Positions 62,244-64,000 of a stretch of DNA of 64,000 bases are shown piece by piece. The notes under the pieces were generated by a model that made no database searches, was not told where the DNA came from, and saw nothing but the letters and a program-made list of their open reading frames with translations. The stretch spans positions 12,232,990 through 12,296,989 of the forward strand of contig NC_060892.1 of NCBI RefSeq assembly GCF_014805685.1, written 5' to 3'. Numbering within the stretch: position 1 is the stretch's first letter; each line of letters opens with the position of its first letter. Origin of the DNA: Silurus meridionalis (lineage: Eukaryota > Chordata > Actinopteri > Siluriformes > Siluridae). Made by a program: the position numbers and the translations under genes.

Positions 62244-64000
62244 TTCTCCCTTTACCTTAACAAACAGCAAGGACCCCTAAGCGCTCCAAGAGCTCAGACA
62301 GCATTTAAAGTGGGTAGGAAGGGGGCAGAGCTTCCAGGAAGTGCCAGTTAATATTAAAGAGACCAGCGGCAATCATTCCAGATTAATATGACGATTGACA
62401 TAGAACCAGTTTAATTGAGAAGGCATGACTGCTTTAGTTGTAATAGTCTAAGTGTTTTAATACAGTGACAGTGCAAAATTGTGCAGAAACGAATTAATTG
62501 CCAAAGACAAATGCCCAAGAAAAAGCCTGATTCTTTTTCCCATCTCTTTCTAAAAAAGCTGTCTTGCTTCTTGCATGTCTCCCCCGGCATCACTTATTGT
62601 GTGATCCACTCTGCATGTCTCAGCACTCATAACTAAATCTATTTCTAACATACAGGAGCAAAGAGGCTCTCAATGGAATCGAATAAATGCAAGTAATTTG
62701 CGTTCACCTCTCTGACCCAGGTTTGAGTGGTTAGGGCTCAGGTGTGGGCCGAGTGCCGAAGAGATGGAACGGCTTACTTAGAAAAAGCACTTAATATTTA
62801 TTTATTTAATAGAAGAAACATGCCGACAGCTAATTAGAAACACAGCCTTTCAGCCTATCATGTGGTCAGTGTGGTCACAATCAGGCTTTCAAGTTAAAAC
62901 ACAGCCTACAGAGTCATTTCATTTAGCAGTAATGCACGACGTAAGAGCGATGGTCGACAGTCAGCTTTTTCCCTTATAAGGGTTACACCAGGCTTTCTGG
63001 AAACACTTACAAGGGTGCGTCTTACACATAGTGCCTCAGAGTCAAGTTATGAGAAACCAGTGTTAGATCATGATTTGCTATAAGTATGACTATGACCAGT
63101 CATTACATTATCAGACGAGTATTATATTTACCAGATTTATTTTAATCATTGCTTACAAATAAAAAAAAAATATAAATAGCTTGTACAAAATATACGAATG
63201 AAAATTAAATGAAATACTTTGTTTATAGTATAGTAACGTATAGTATCTTTTGCATGCAGAAAACTGCAATGTCTAAATAAAACAACACTGCTGAATTCTG
63301 ACTGTTCAGAAAGTGGTGATTAGTTTTCTGACATCTGTGACAGTTCCTGCTGTAACTACAGTTTGAAATGAATGCATTTTATTTCATTTCAATTATATAT
63401 TCCTAGCAAAAAAACACCTAATAATAAACGGCATTAAAGTGCTTTTATTTAACAAAAAAATGTTTTGTTTAAGCAAATTTTTTGTTGAACAAATGAGTTT
63501 CCAATCTCAGAAAAGACTTCAAGAAGTCTTCGGAATATTTTTTTTTCTTTTGTATTTGTAAACATCAAAAGATGAGTGTGATTTTTTTTGTTTGTTTGGT
63601 TTGTTTGTTTGTTCTTTTTGCTTTTTTACTTTAAGAGAGAAAAACGTGAGGCTGCTAAAAAAAAAAAAAAAAAAGGCTGCTGTAACATAAGTGATAACAG
63701 GAACGAACATATTTCATAAACTCTCTCACAACAACAGAAAAGAAATAGAAGTTATTAATAAGCATAAAATCGCATACATTAACTGCTGCAATATAATTAG
63801 AATAAACACTGGGTGGGATGGTATTGGAAACTATAACTATGAAGTGGCATCCTTTAACTGACAGTGGGAATGAACATATCTTGTAAAATGTTCTGCAAGA
63901 TGATGTATTGGTTAAAAAAGTAACATTTTAAATTAGTTAGTAAATAAATTGTAACTGGAAAAAAACCCTGGTGCTGTATAAGAGGAATATACACTTTGGG

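Larger units (their letters stand above)
57566..64000 (-). other. parva: Presumed parva intron 1 (partial)
   Basis: No sequence matching the basic, serine-proline-rich exon 1 of alpha-parvin was found between exon 2 and the window end, so the first intron should exceed 6.4 kb. It holds the repeat at 58.34 kb, a Tc1 pseudogene at 59.35 kb, a LINE 3' end at 60.74 kb and a truncated LINE at 61.9 kb. The remainder (57.6-58.3, 58.4-59.3, 59.6-60.7 and 62.3-64.0 kb) is AT-rich and featureless to me, with a 17-A run near 63,657. Confidence 0.65.

Noticed and set aside
61713..62270. 185-codon minus-strand frame, the second longest in the window
   Set aside because: It is the antisense shadow of the truncated LINE on the plus strand plus flanking sequence.

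Overview
The window is vertebrate genomic DNA, almost certainly from a teleost fish and plausibly an otophysan such as a catfish. The evidence is two animal genes with GT-AG introns, long CA/TA microsatellites, Tc1-type transposon remains, and several interspersed repeats typical of fish genomes. There are no operons, ribosome binding sites, CRISPR arrays or other prokaryotic features. Real coding sequence is only about 1.2 kb of 64 kb. Nearly all other open frames are chance frames in introns, repeats or microsatellites.

Two genes lie on the minus strand, parva upstream (right) and tead1 downstream (left). The parva gene (alpha-parvin, an actin-binding focal-adhesion adaptor) runs from exon 2 at 57,565 to its stop codon at 49,280. 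It has twelve coding exons with consistent phases, including a 20-nt microexon. Exon 1 was not found and probably lies to the right of the window. The tead1 gene (TEA-domain transcription factor, nuclear effector of the Hippo pathway) is represented by a CpG-rich promoter and predicted untranslated exon(s) at about 37.8-38.85 kb, and by its first coding exon at 14,452-14,704. That exon appears to start translation at an AUU codon, with an in-frame stop upstream and no AUG between. The same gene order and orientation, PARVA then TEAD1, is known from human 11p15, here compressed to about 10 kb between the parva stop and the tead1 promoter.

Region by region: 1-14.4 kb is the intron after the first coding exon of tead1. 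It holds microsatellites, a terminal-inverted-repeat element and GC-rich unique blocks that could be enhancers. 14.7-37.8 kb is a 23-kb 5' intron of tead1, with two related hAT-like repeat copies (the other copy is near 11.5 kb), a Tc1 remnant, a degenerate GCTA-rich tandem array, and a unique stretch with paired TEAD-type M-CAT motifs. 38.85-49.1 kb is intergenic and holds a tRNA-derived SINE, Tc1-type debris and CA/TG runs. 49.3-57.6 kb is parva. 57.6-64 kb is presumed parva intron 1, with a Tc1 transposase pseudogene, a LINE 3' end with a pentanucleotide tail, and a truncated LINE bounded by a 14-bp target-site duplication.

I found no previously undescribed multi-gene system. The most interesting points are the non-AUG start of tead1, the parva microexon, a possible TEAD autoregulatory element, and the shared (ACTTG)n tails of unrelated-looking repeats. 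All repeat-family names come from memory of recurring teleost sequences and were not checked by a search.
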